This document shows positions 10,739 to 19,765 of a stretch of 64,000 nucleotides of DNA, piece by piece; within the stretch, counting starts at the first letter, position 1, and each line of letters begins with the position of its first letter. A program made the translations under genes and the position numbers. The notes beneath the pieces are model-generated. The model searched no databases, had not been told where the DNA came from, and worked only from the letters and a program-made list of their open reading frames with translations. Origin of the DNA: Gilliamella sp. B3022 (GTDB taxonomy: Bacteria; Pseudomonadota; Gammaproteobacteria; Enterobacterales; Orbaceae); NCBI RefSeq assembly GCF_028751545.1, contig NZ_CP071867.1, positions 1,957,306-2,021,305 on the forward strand. The letters run 5' to 3'.

Positions 10739-11317
10739 GCAAGAACAGAATAACCATCTGTTTATCTTTTATTTATGCATATTTGCTATTATTTAACTAG
10801 TTTGATTACGATAGATGCGATGTCATTATTTATTAATAGCATTCAGGTGGTATTGGTTTAATGTGTGTTTACTGAGTCTAATCTACTTCATCCTTCCACA
10901 TATTACACTCTATTTATTAATACCTTTCAGAGTGATATAACACACTTGAGTCCTTCTCAAAAGGATTTCTTTTTATCGAGTATGCTATTTTTTTATTTAT
11001 CTGAATATCCTTCCCAATCTCAATTTTAATAGCCAATTATTTTCCAACGTATTTACCTTAATGCAAGAGGTAATTATTTTCCTTGCATCTATGAATTTAA
11101 AGATGTGTTTTTTTAATTATTACTCTTTAATATAAGATCTAATTATTATCATTTTCATCTTTTTGTTAAAAATAGCTTATTTTCAATCTATTAGCGATTT
11201 TAACTAGCAAATTTAATTACCTTAATATAACTTTTAGTTATAACTATGTGATGATTTGTTATTTATCCATATCATTTTTTTGTTGATAGACTTTTCAGAT
11301 ATCAAATATAACTTTTA
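10739..11317. other. long non-coding region between ndk and the amino acid ABC genes
   Basis: No gene is recognisable in about 580 bp. A small hairpin at 10951-10965 (TCCTT/AAGGA) is followed by a T-rich tract to 10974 and could end a short RNA. At 11138-11156 there is a Fur-box-like 19-mer matching the palindromic consensus at 14 or 15 of 19 positions depending on strand. In such AT-rich sequence that may be chance. The promoter of the ABC operon must be near the 3' end. Confidence 0.35.
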
Positions 11318-11329
11318 TTGAGGTATAAA

Positions 11330-12157
11330 ATGAAATTTCTTACTAAACTGCTAATAATGATGGCTATTATCGGCGCATTATTAAGTGCGAATTCTGCTTT
11401 TGCCGATCGCTTAGATAATATTGAAAAGCAAGGTGTTATTAAAATAGCCGTATTTGATAGTAATCCGCCTTTTGGTTTTATTGATGAAAAAACGAATAAA
11501 ATTACCGGTCTTGATGTGGATTATGCCAATGCTATTGCCAAAGCATTAAATGTCAAAGTTGAATTGGTACCCACTAATCCTGCTAATCGGGTTCCATTAT
11601 TAACTTCACAAAAAGCAGATTTAATTGTGGCAAACTTTACGGTAACGGATGAAAGAGCAAAAACAGTCGATTTTAGTTTGCCCTATTTTGCTACTGGTCA
11701 AAAATTTATTGCTAAAAAGGGCATACTTAAAACACCCGACGATCTGAAAAGTCTACGAATTGGCGCTGACAAAGGTACTGTTATGGAGATTACCCTTAGG
11801 GAAAAGTATCCAACAGCGAAAGTGATTTCTTATGATGATACACCCTTTGCGTTTGCTGCGTTACGTAATGGTGTGGTGCAAGCGATTACTCAAGATGATG
11901 CTAAATTAATTGGTTTACTTGCCAATGTACCAGAAGCACAGCGTGAGGCTTTCGAAATTTCACCATTTAGTCTTACGCAAGAATATCAAGCGGTTGGTAT
12001 TGCAAAAGGAGAAACGCGTTTAAAAAACAAGATAAACCAAATATTAGTAAATCTTGAAACAGATGGCGAAGCATTAACGATTTATAATCGTTGGTTTGGT
12101 CCTAATACTAAATCAGCAATGCCTCGTGGTGAATTTAAAATAGGTCAAAGCGAATAA
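11330..12157 (+). CDS. polar amino acid ABC transporter, periplasmic substrate-binding protein
   Basis: Family 3 solute-binding protein of 275 residues with a Sec signal peptide ending in SAFA-D. The mature part carries the family's ligand-pocket hallmarks (GVIKIAVFDSNPPFGF; GLDVDYANAIAKAL; TDERAKTVDFSLPY). The frame opens at a TTG at 11318, but that TTGAGG is the ribosome site for the ATG at 11330. Two permease genes follow within 3 and 9 bp. The ligand cannot be named from sequence; glutamate/aspartate, glutamine or cystine are typical for the family. Confidence 0.88.
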   Translation: MKFLTKLLIMMAIIGALLSANSAFADRLDNIEKQGVIKIAVFDSNPPFGFIDEKTNKITGLDVDYANAIAKALNVKVELVPTNPANRVPLLTSQKADLIVANFTVTDERAKTVDFSLPYFATGQKFIAKKGILKTPDDLKSLRIGADKGTVMEITLREKYPTAKVISYDDTPFAFAALRNGVVQAITQDDAKLIGLLANVPEAQREAFEISPFSLTQEYQAVGIAKGETRLKNKINQILVNLETDGEALTIYNRWFGPNTKSAMPRGEFKIGQSE

Positions 12158-12160
12158 ATC

Positions 12161-12889
12161 ATGTTAGATCAATTAATTGAATCTCGCTATTTATGGTGGT
12201 TATGGGACGGTTTTTTAGTAACCTTAGCCATCTCATTTCTTACTATCGTTTTTTCGACCATTTTGGGTTTTTTGCTGTTTGTTGCTCAGCAAAGTCGAAT
12301 TAAATTGGTTAAAGGTATTGTAATAGGATATAACGCAATTTTTCGTTATTCTCCATTATTACCTCAACTGTTCTTTTGGTATTTTGGTATTGGAAACTTG
12401 CTGCCCAACGAATTTAAAATATGGTTGTTTGACGAACCACAGATTCAGTTATGGTTTTTTACATTAAAAATGCCATCATTTGAATTTATTATTGGTTTTA
12501 TTGGATTGACATGTTATTCCAGTGCTTTTATTGCAGAAGAATTTAGAGCAGGTATGGCAGGCGTGAGAGTAGGGCAACAACAAGCAGCTTTAGCATTGGG
12601 ATTAACATGGTGGGAAAGTATGCGTTTTATAATTTTACCTCAAAGTTTTGGTATCGCCTTTCCTCCCCTAATTGGTCAATATATGAATATTGTCAAAAAT
12701 TCATCACTAACAATGGCGATAGGAGTATTAGAGCTATCTTATGTTTCAAGGCAAGTTGAAACCGAATCATTAAAAACTTTTCAAGACTTTGCTATCGCAA
12801 CATTTTTATATATTTTGGCTATTGTAATAATTGGCACATTAGGCAACATTTATCAAGCCAAGCACATCCAAATAAGAAATAAGGTGTAG
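12161..12889 (+). CDS. polar amino acid ABC transporter permease (first)
   Basis: HisM/GlnP-type inner-membrane permease of 242 residues. The EAA-like loop that contacts the ATPase is visible (EEFRAGMAGVRVGQQQAALALG, from about residue 126). Several TM helices are clear. It starts 3 bp after the binding-protein stop and is followed 9 bp later by a second permease, giving the usual heterodimer. It has an unusually long hydrophobic stretch between the first two helices, as in GltJ-type permeases. Confidence 0.87.
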   Translation: MLDQLIESRYLWWLWDGFLVTLAISFLTIVFSTILGFLLFVAQQSRIKLVKGIVIGYNAIFRYSPLLPQLFFWYFGIGNLLPNEFKIWLFDEPQIQLWFFTLKMPSFEFIIGFIGLTCYSSAFIAEEFRAGMAGVRVGQQQAALALGLTWWESMRFIILPQSFGIAFPPLIGQYMNIVKNSSLTMAIGVLELSYVSRQVETESLKTFQDFAIATFLYILAIVIIGTLGNIYQAKHIQIRNKV

Positions 12890-12898
12890 TGACTTATT

Positions 12899-13582
12899 AT
12901 GGAACTTAAAGGTTTAGAAGTTATTTATCATAATTTAAGTTATATGATGTGGGGTAACTTTCCTGGCGGAATATTTTTAACACTCTTAATGAGTTTAGCA
13001 GCGATTGTGTTTTCAACTTTTATAGGGATTTTAGCTGGCGTTGGATTAACGGTGACTAAAGGTCTTGTTCGCTCTTTATTCATTAGTGTGCTAGGCTTTT
13101 TAAGAGCAATTCCAGTGATTATGCTCATATTTTGGACTTATTTTTTATTGCCTGTATTACTTAATGTGAATGTACCGGCAATTACAACCGTTGTTTTTGC
13201 ATTATCTGTTATTGGTGCTGCTTACATTGGCCATTGTGTGAATGCCGGTATGATTGCTGTGGCGAAAGATCAGTGGCAAGCTGCATTTTCCTTAGGATTC
13301 TCTAAAACCCAAGTTATTATCTATATTATTTTACCTCAAGCTATTAAAATGATGATGCCATCTTTTGTTAATCAATGGGTGTCGCTAATTAAAGATACTT
13401 CCTTGGCTTATATCGTTGGTGTTGCCGAATTTACTTTTATTGCCACACAAATTAATAATCGCAGTATGGTGTATCCGACCGAAATATTTTTATTTGTTAT
13501 CATTGTTTATTTTATCATTTGTTTATTTCTAGATATTGTTGTATCGTTTTTAACAAAAAGTCGTTTGTTTCATGCAAAATAA
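12899..13582 (+). CDS. polar amino acid ABC transporter permease (second)
   Basis: Second HisMQ-family permease of 227 residues, with the EAA-loop sequence around GMIAVAKDQWQAAFSLGFS and the conserved PQA segment after it. It pairs with the upstream permease. No ATP-binding subunit follows: the next gene is a PAP2 phosphatase about 120 bp away. The importer must borrow an ATPase from elsewhere or the gene has been separated. Confidence 0.87.
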   Translation: MELKGLEVIYHNLSYMMWGNFPGGIFLTLLMSLAAIVFSTFIGILAGVGLTVTKGLVRSLFISVLGFLRAIPVIMLIFWTYFLLPVLLNVNVPAITTVVFALSVIGAAYIGHCVNAGMIAVAKDQWQAAFSLGFSKTQVIIYIILPQAIKMMMPSFVNQWVSLIKDTSLAYIVGVAEFTFIATQINNRSMVYPTEIFLFVIIVYFIICLFLDIVVSFLTKSRLFHAK

Positions 13583-13704
13583 TGAATCATTTAACGATTT
13601 TGTTTGATAAAAATTTATTGATTAATTGAGTATTTTGTTATTAAGGTTCTTTTAAGATTTATGCATTAAATTATGAATAACTGTAATTAATCTGGTAATG
13701 ATCA

Positions 13705-14244
13705 ATGTGGCATGATTTTAATACCCAAATTTTTCTATTAATCAATGCGTCGGATCAAGCATCGAAATCATTTGTTAACTTTGCTATTTTTTGTGCTAAA
13801 TATTTAGTCTATGTCCCTATTATTATTATGAGTATTGATTGGTTTATTCATCCTAATTATCGGCAGCTTATCATTAAAATGGTAATAGGTTTAGCAATTG
13901 CATTATTGATTACTTTTATTATTCGTCATCTATTTTATTCTCCACGACCATTTGCAGTAGATGTCGGAACGAATTACCTTTTTCATGATAAAACAAGCTC
14001 GCTACCAAGCCAACATACGGTCTTTGTATGGACTCTATTTTTTACTGCTTTTTTTAATAAAACGCAGCGAACTAAAACAACTTTATCTTTATTGGCATTA
14101 GTTGCATTGTTGGTCAGTTGGAGTCGTATCTATCTAGGGGTACATTGGCCATTAGATATTTTTGTTGGATTTATTGTAAGCATTGTATCTTCATTGATAA
14201 TAAAAAAATGCTGGATACATATAACTAAATTATTTAATCGATAG
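13705..14244 (+). CDS. PAP2-family phosphatase, probable undecaprenyl-diphosphatase (BcrC/YbjG type)
   Basis: Membrane phosphatase of 179 residues with the three PAP2 motifs: an RHLFYSPRP segment, PSQHT, and SRIYLGVHWPLD. About five TM helices place the active site at the periplasmic face. The family recycles undecaprenyl diphosphate, or in the LpxT branch moves phosphate to lipid A. The second motif has Gln where other PAP2 enzymes carry Gly or Asp. Its position just ahead of a PmrAB-like two-component pair suggests a role in envelope homeostasis, but substrate assignment is inference. Confidence 0.8.
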   Translation: MWHDFNTQIFLLINASDQASKSFVNFAIFCAKYLVYVPIIIMSIDWFIHPNYRQLIIKMVIGLAIALLITFIIRHLFYSPRPFAVDVGTNYLFHDKTSSLPSQHTVFVWTLFFTAFFNKTQRTKTTLSLLALVALLVSWSRIYLGVHWPLDIFVGFIVSIVSSLIIKKCWIHITKLFNR

Positions 14245-14342
14245 TTATCTGATAAATTGTCATTAACCGATTTATTATGCCAAGCTAAATTTATAATAAG
14301 TCATCAACTATCGACTTGATCACTAAATTCCGATTAGAGTAA

Positions 14343-15011
14343 ATGATAATGAAAATACTTATTGTTGAAGATGATAGTTTGTTACAAAAAGGTCTGTATG
14401 ATGGTATTACATCCAATAATTATGTGTGCGAGATAGCATCGACAGGTAAGCAGGCTGAACAATTTATCCAATTTGGGCAATTTAGTTTGATTATTTTAGA
14501 TCTGGGTTTACCGGATTGTGATGGTTTAGAATTGCTTACCCGATGGCGAAAAAAGCAAATTGATACACCCGTCCTTATTCTTACCGCTCGCGATACAATT
14601 GAGGATAGAGTCGAAGGTTTAGATTTAGGTGCTGATGACTATTTAATCAAACCTTTTGCTTTAACGGAATTATTAGCTAGAGTACGGGCATTAATTCGTC
14701 GTAATCAAGGAACCGCTGATAATTTAATTAGTTATAGTTCAATTACTATTGACATCAAACAGCAAAAAGTGACTCTCAATAATGAAGAAATAATATTAAC
14801 ACCTAAAGAGTTTATTGTTTTGTCTCGATTGATGTTAAAAGCAGGTGAAAAGGTGCATCGTGATTTACTGCAAAATGATCTTTATGATTGGCAAAGCGAT
14901 CCCAGCTCAAACGTCTTGGAAGTTTATATTCATGGATTACGTAATAAACTCGGGAAAAATTTTATTCGAACTGTTCGTGGCTATGGCTATCAACTTAGCG
15001 ATGGTTCTTAA
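14343..15011 (+). CDS. OmpR-family response regulator (PmrA/BasR/QseB-like)
   Basis: Two-domain DNA-binding regulator of 222 residues. The receiver domain has the acidic pair in VEDD, phospho-acceptor Asp53 in LDLGLPD and Lys103 in LIKPF. The C-terminal winged helix ends in RTVRGYGYQL. An alternative in-frame ATG at 14349 (MKILIVEDD) is the more usual family start. The partner kinase follows after 26 bp. The divergence from PmrA versus QseB cannot be settled by eye; linkage to yrbL and a lipid phosphatase favours PmrA. Confidence 0.9.
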   Translation: MIMKILIVEDDSLLQKGLYDGITSNNYVCEIASTGKQAEQFIQFGQFSLIILDLGLPDCDGLELLTRWRKKQIDTPVLILTARDTIEDRVEGLDLGADDYLIKPFALTELLARVRALIRRNQGTADNLISYSSITIDIKQQKVTLNNEEIILTPKEFIVLSRLMLKAGEKVHRDLLQNDLYDWQSDPSSNVLEVYIHGLRNKLGKNFIRTVRGYGYQLSDGS

Positions 15012-15037
15012 TTACCTATTAAATAAATAAACTTATT

Positions 15038-16141
15038 ATGATCGTAAAATCTGTTAGTAATATTCGTCACAGTATTCGCTGGAATCTTTTTTTTACTTTA
15101 GGCGCAATTATGCTCATTTGCCAAATTATCACCGTCTTTTGGTTATGGCATGAAAGTAAGGAACAAATTGATGTATTGGTGAATTTAACACTGAGCCAAA
15201 ATAAAATTGATGAAGTGGTTGAGCATGAAGAACTTGAAGCCATTTTTGCTCTGTTTTGTTCTGCTTTTACCATGATGTTAGTGACATTATTTTTAGCCTA
15301 TAAAGCGATTAAATGGATTACCAAACCGTTAGAGATTTTGGAAAAAGATCTTAATCAGCGCACTGAAGAAAATTTAAAACCCATTTTGCCGATTAGTAAT
15401 ATGCGTGAAATAAAGTCCATCACTTCAGTACTAAATAATCTGTTTATTCGACTTAATACAACTTTAGCACAAGAACGACTTTTTACTGCCGATGTGGCGC
15501 ACGAAATGCGAACGCCACTTGCTGGCATTCGTTTACATTTAGAATTATTAGAAACAAAAAACAAGATTGATTGTACAGAATTAATCGACAGAATTGACCG
15601 TTTGGTCAATACTGTTGAGCAATTATTGATGTTAGCGCGTGCTAGTCAAAAATTTACCGTTGGACAATATCAACAAATTAATTTTTATCATGATATTATG
15701 TTCCCATTATCCGATGAATTAACGGAATTAACCAAACAGAAATTTCAATCAATTGAATGGAATATACCTGACTCGAATCTTTTATTTAATGGTGATGTTA
15801 CTTTGATTAGGTTACTATTGCGTAATTTAGTTGAAAACAGTTATCGATACAGCCCAAAAAACACCAAAATAGTGGTAAGTTGCTATAAAGATAATAAAAA
15901 TATCATTATAAGTGTGGAAGATGAGGGGGCAGGCATTGACGAATCCAAAAGTGAAAAACTTACTCAAGCCTTTTTCCGTATGGATCGTAAGCATAACGGT
16001 ATTGGGCTTGGTTTGAGTATTGTTAATCGTATTGCTAAGTTACACCATGGTCTATTTACATTAAAAAATCGATCTGACAATACGAAAGGTGCGATTGCGC
16101 AATTACAACTTACTGATTCACCGCGTCAATTAAACGAGTAA
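15038..16141 (+). CDS. sensor histidine kinase (PmrB/BasS/QseC-like)
   Basis: Inner-membrane kinase of 367 residues with two TM helices (about 15-37 and 69-90) around a short periplasmic loop, then HAMP, a HisKA domain with His155 in DVAHEMRTPL, and an HATPase domain (EDEGAGID; GIGLGLSIV). The small loop contains overlapping ExxE arrangements at residues 59-67, similar to the iron-sensing motifs of PmrB. That functional parallel is inference. Its last 32 bp overlap the 3' end of yrbL on the opposite strand. Confidence 0.9.
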   Translation: MIVKSVSNIRHSIRWNLFFTLGAIMLICQIITVFWLWHESKEQIDVLVNLTLSQNKIDEVVEHEELEAIFALFCSAFTMMLVTLFLAYKAIKWITKPLEILEKDLNQRTEENLKPILPISNMREIKSITSVLNNLFIRLNTTLAQERLFTADVAHEMRTPLAGIRLHLELLETKNKIDCTELIDRIDRLVNTVEQLLMLARASQKFTVGQYQQINFYHDIMFPLSDELTELTKQKFQSIEWNIPDSNLLFNGDVTLIRLLLRNLVENSYRYSPKNTKIVVSCYKDNKNIIISVEDEGAGIDESKSEKLTQAFFRMDRKHNGIGLGLSIVNRIAKLHHGLFTLKNRSDNTKGAIAQLQLTDSPRQLNE

Positions 16142-16730
16142 TCAAAGGGTTATTGCTATTTTCTTTAACGATAGATACTAAAAAGCGCTGCCAAGTACGT
16201 TCAATTTTAGATTTAGCAAAATAAGGAAGGTAATTTGCTATTGGAATAAAAGTAGAATTGCCGATATTATCGATAATAATCAAACGACTATTTGTTTCAT
16301 TTAAATGTTGAAATAAGATGTTCTTACTTTTGATGGTCATGGTAATAATACGATCTTTCAATAATGCGGATTTTAACTCTTTAAGTCCCATGACTAAGGA
16401 ATCAAAATATTTTTCGGTTAACAAGTTATCAGCAAGATATTGTTCCAGTGGCGTTGCGGTTTTGCCATTATAATCTCGAACCAGCTCAAAGATATGACCT
16501 TTACCATAATTGGTTGAAACAGGCCCATAATATTTAGCTAATGCATCAAACGATATATTTCGTTTAATAAGATGTTTATAATAGGCAATTTCGCGGTTGG
16601 TTTCTTCTTCTGCTCCTTCATTATAATTAACTTTAATGCATTGATTTGCATCTTTAGGATGATGATAACATTTGCGGTGTAATCCTTGACTTATATAATC
16701 TTTTTCAGACAGTGTAATGGTCGTATTCAT
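16110..16730 (-). CDS. yrbL: YrbL family protein (PhoP/PmrA-network protein)
   Basis: Protein of 206 residues matching the YrbL family throughout, for example YISQGLHRKCYHHP near the N terminus and the GHIFELVRDYNG segment. In E. coli and Salmonella yrbL is a PhoP- and PmrA-activated gene of unclear biochemical function with a kinase-like fold. It is transcribed toward the two-component operon and its stop lies inside the kinase gene (32-bp tail-to-tail overlap). I found no convincing PmrA box upstream. Confidence 0.85.
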   Translation of the reverse strand: MNTTITLSEKDYISQGLHRKCYHHPKDANQCIKVNYNEGAEEETNREIAYYKHLIKRNISFDALAKYYGPVSTNYGKGHIFELVRDYNGKTATPLEQYLADNLLTEKYFDSLVMGLKELKSALLKDRIITMTIKSKNILFQHLNETNSRLIIIDNIGNSTFIPIANYLPYFAKSKIERTWQRFLVSIVKENSNNPLITRLIDAVNQ

Positions 16731-16821
16731 GGTATCAATACTCTATGATTTATCTATGATTTTAAGTTTAACAGCAAGCGTTTATTCTCGCCATGATTTT
16801 TTATTTTTACGCTAGCACTTT

Positions 16822-16881
16822 TATAATATTTCTGTATAATATTGGCACCCACGTTACAACAACGTTTTTCCCAACGTTGTT
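16822..16881 (+). promoter_or_regulatory. rplM promoter region and leader hairpin
   Basis: Two TATAAT-type -10 hexamers occur at 16822-16827 and 16835-16840. Just downstream is a perfect 9-bp hairpin (AACAACGTT at 16858-16866 with AACGTTGTT at 16873-16881, loop TTTCCC). It sits in the roughly 130-nt leader of rplM-rpsI. In E. coli L13 represses its own operon by binding the leader mRNA. Whether this hairpin is that site is inference. Confidence 0.5.
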
Positions 16882-17005
16882 TTCGGTTGTCAAAGTTAAT
16901 GTAACAACTCGAAGGGGTTAGTTAGTTAATAGCAACAATCAAAAAGTGTAAATAAATCAAGTGATTTATTAACGTGAGATTAATTAAAAAATTGGATAAT
17001 TACGA

Positions 17006-17434
17006 ATGAGTACTTTTTCAGCTAAACCAGAAACAGTTAAACGCGACTGGTATGTTGTTGATGCAGCAGGTAAAACGTTAGGTCGTTTAGCTACTGAAAT
17101 CGCAAGCCGTTTGCGTGGTAAACACAAAGCAGAATATACACCACATGTTGATACTGGTGACTATATCATTGTTATCAATGCAGAAAAAGTTGCTGTAACA
17201 GGCAAAAAACGCACTGATAAAATTTATTATCGTCATACTGGCTACATCGGTGGACTTAAAGAAGCGACTTTTAGAGAAATGATTGAACGTCATCCTGAAC
17301 AAGTCATCGAAATTGCTGTAAAAGGCATGTTACCGAAAGGTCCTCTTGGTCGTGCAATGTACCGTAAACTAAAAGTTTATGCTGGTAGTGAGCACAATCA
17401 TGCGGCACAACAACCGCAAGTACTAGATATTTAA
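17006..17434 (+). CDS. rplM: 50S ribosomal protein L13
   Basis: 142 residues, the same length as E. coli L13, with conserved segments [29 protein letters not shown] and [19 protein letters not shown]13 is an early-assembly protein of the large subunit. It is co-transcribed with rpsI 11 bp downstream and preceded by a leader with a strong hairpin. Confidence 0.98.
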   Translation: MSTFSAKPETVKRDWYVVDAAGKTLGRLATEIASRLRGKHKAEYTPHVDTGDYIIVINAEKVAVTGKKRTDKIYYRHTGYIGGLKEATFREMIERHPEQVIEIAVKGMLPKGPLGRAMYRKLKVYAGSEHNHAAQQPQVLDI

Positions 17435-17442
17435 GGGGATAG

Positions 17443-17838
<396 letters not shown>

Positions 17839-17864
17839 TTGCATACGTTACAAAGTTGTTTTCA

Positions 17865-17892
17865 AAACCCAGTCAAAAGCTGGGTTTTTTTA
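17865..17892 (+). terminator. rho-independent terminator after rpsI
   Basis: Stem AACCCAG (17866-17872) with CTGGGTT (17880-17886), 7-nt loop, followed by an uninterrupted T-run to 17891. A canonical intrinsic terminator ending the rplM-rpsI transcript. Confidence 0.9.
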
Positions 17893-18094
17893 TGGCTAAT
17901 TATTATCATATTTACAACAGCCATGGAAGTGAGTGATTAAATGCCATATAGTCTATTTGCTATAATCCTAATCTTTTAAATTTAAAGATTACAACCAATA
18001 GAACGATCATTTTTTACTCAAACGTATAGTTAACCTTAAACTTCTTGTCTGAAAATAATTCCTTACAAGAAAGATAGCAATAAAATGCAATTTT

Positions 18095-18125
18095 TTAACA
18101 AATTTGTTATCCAATTTGTTAGAAT
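18095..18125 (+). promoter_or_regulatory. probable sspA promoter with overlapping repeats
   Basis: TTAACA (18095-18100) matches the -35 consensus at 5 of 6. TGT-TAGAAT (18117-18125) is an extended -10; the 19-bp spacer is slightly long. The spacer holds two AATTTGTT direct repeats 12 bp apart (18101-18108, 18113-18120), the first forming a 12-bp palindrome AACAAATTTGTT at 18097-18108. It lies about 45 bp before the sspA start. The repeats could be an operator, but this is unproven. Confidence 0.45.
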
Positions 18126-18170
18126 AGTTACTAAACTAACTTATTTTAACTTTGGTTATTGGGAGTGAGC

Positions 18171-18803
18171 ATGGTTGTTGCTGTTAATAAACGTTCTGTT
18201 ATGACATTATTTTGTGATACAACAGATATTTACGGCCATCAGATTCGTTTTGTACTGGCAGAAAAAGGTGTGACTGCTGAAATCGAATTTGTAACCGCAG
18301 ATGATTTACCTCAAGAATTATTGGATCTCAATCCATATGCAACTATCCCAACGTTAATTGATCGCGATCTCACTTTATACGAACCTCATATTGCATTAGA
18401 ATATCTTGATGAACGATTCCCACATCCTCCTTTGATGCCGGTTTATCCTATTCTCCGCGCAAACGCTCGCTTAACCATGTATCGTATCAAAAAAGAGTGG
18501 TATTGCGCTTACGAAACTATTATTGCCGATCCTAATAGCAATGCAGCTAAAACCGCCCGTAAAAACTTATTGGATGATCTTGTTTCGATTTCAGTTATCT
18601 TTAAAGAAAAAGATTATTTTATGAGTGATGATTTTACTTTATGTGATTGTTATTTTGCTCCATTATTATGGCGCCTACCAATGCTTGATATCGATTTACC
18701 TAAAGTCGCTGAAAAAAATTATTTAAATTATATGGCGCGGATTTTTGAACGTCCTGCTTTTACTCAGTCTCTTACCGATGATGAAAGAAAGATGAGAGCA
18801 TAA
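18171..18803 (+). CDS. sspA: stringent starvation protein A
   Basis: RNA-polymerase-associated GST-fold protein of 210 residues (E. coli 212), used for acid and starvation tolerance. The core matches E. coli well (NKRSVMTLFCDTTDIYGHQ; VLAEKGV). An N-terminal thioredoxin-like and a C-terminal helical GST domain are present. The frame can be extended to a TTG at 18159, but that segment contains the Shine-Dalgarno GGGAGTGAG, so ATG 18171 is the start. sspB follows after 50 bp. Confidence 0.95.
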   Translation: MVVAVNKRSVMTLFCDTTDIYGHQIRFVLAEKGVTAEIEFVTADDLPQELLDLNPYATIPTLIDRDLTLYEPHIALEYLDERFPHPPLMPVYPILRANARLTMYRIKKEWYCAYETIIADPNSNAAKTARKNLLDDLVSISVIFKEKDYFMSDDFTLCDCYFAPLLWRLPMLDIDLPKVAEKNYLNYMARIFERPAFTQSLTDDERKMRA

Positions 18804-18853
18804 TAAAATAATTTTATCTAACTAGCACTATTTGTTATACAAGGTATTTTTTT

Positions 18854-19264
18854 ATGGAACTTGAGCAAATGACTCCTCGCCGCCCTTATTTATTTAGGGC
18901 TTTTTATGATTGGATTCTGGATAATGATTTAACTCCCTATATTGTGGTGAATACTTCTATTTATGGAGTATTAGTTCCACAAGAGTTTGTACAGAATAAT
19001 CAGATTGTTTTAAACATTGCACCACAATCCGTAGGTCAATACATATCGAATAATGAGCAAATTGAATTTAATGCTCGCTTTTCAGGTGTACCACAACATA
19101 TCGTTGTCCCTATGTCTGCCATCGAAGCGATCTATGCTCGTGAAAATGGAGTAGGAATGGGATTTGAGGATGAACCTCAATATCGAATGTTACAAGACAA
19201 GCAAAATAATCAATCCAAAGCACCTCCTGCGAAAAAGACCAATCCATTTAGAGTGGTAAAATAA
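18854..19264 (+). CDS. sspB: ClpXP protease specificity-enhancing factor SspB
   Basis: Adaptor of 136 residues that delivers ssrA-tagged proteins to ClpXP. The N-terminal substrate-binding domain begins with RRPYLFRAFYDWILDN. A flexible Lys/Pro-rich linker leads to the C-terminal FRVVK, equivalent to the E. coli LRVVK motif that docks on the ClpX zinc domain. The linker is shorter than in E. coli (about 165 residues in total there). Confidence 0.95.
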   Translation: MELEQMTPRRPYLFRAFYDWILDNDLTPYIVVNTSIYGVLVPQEFVQNNQIVLNIAPQSVGQYISNNEQIEFNARFSGVPQHIVVPMSAIEAIYARENGVGMGFEDEPQYRMLQDKQNNQSKAPPAKKTNPFRVVK

Positions 19265-19765
19265 TTTTTTCAATAATAGCATTATAGTTAGAATTTATTT
19301 TTAATGCCTATCAATGCCCGCTTAACTAACGGGCAATAGGTAAAATAATTCATGTATTGCCATTGAAAATTCTATCAGTTATCGTTTATCTGATGAAGCG
19401 ATCAAACGTATTGTTGAGCAATAATAATGATTATTAATAAATTTTCTTCATGTCATGTATGAATATCCCTGAGAACAATTCAAGTAATCGTTTTGAGGAA
19501 ATTAATATTGAAAGCATGAATAAACAATAACATTGCCATTATGTTTGCACACCCCTACCCACTTTAAGGAATACCGATAACAAGTTTATGAGAGAAAGAA
19601 AGTATTGTTGAACAAAGTAACTATCCATAATTAATGGATAATAATGGTTTATTTGCCTGACTTTGTTCTCTGCAAAAATAACCGTTTTTGTTAGCAATGG
19701 ATTAAGTGTATTTATTGGGAAAATCAGTATATGATATAAAAAATTAACTGATTTAACTGAACATA
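19265..19765. other. non-coding stretch with a bulged hairpin and possible coding remnant
   Basis: About 500 bp without an intact gene. A hairpin at 19307-19340 (CCTAT, 3-nt bulge, TGCCCG; loop; CGGGCA, ATAGG) follows sspB but lacks a T-run. A short open stretch ending at a TAA near 19425 reads ENSISYRLSDEAIKRIVEQ, protein-like but far too short to assign. It may be the tail of a lost gene. Confidence 0.35.

Noticed and set aside
13583-13704. PmrA-type box upstream of the PAP2 gene
   Set aside because: TTTAAG and ATTAAA half-site-like words occur, but their spacing does not fit the 5-bp spacer of PmrA boxes, and such words are common in this AT-rich DNA.
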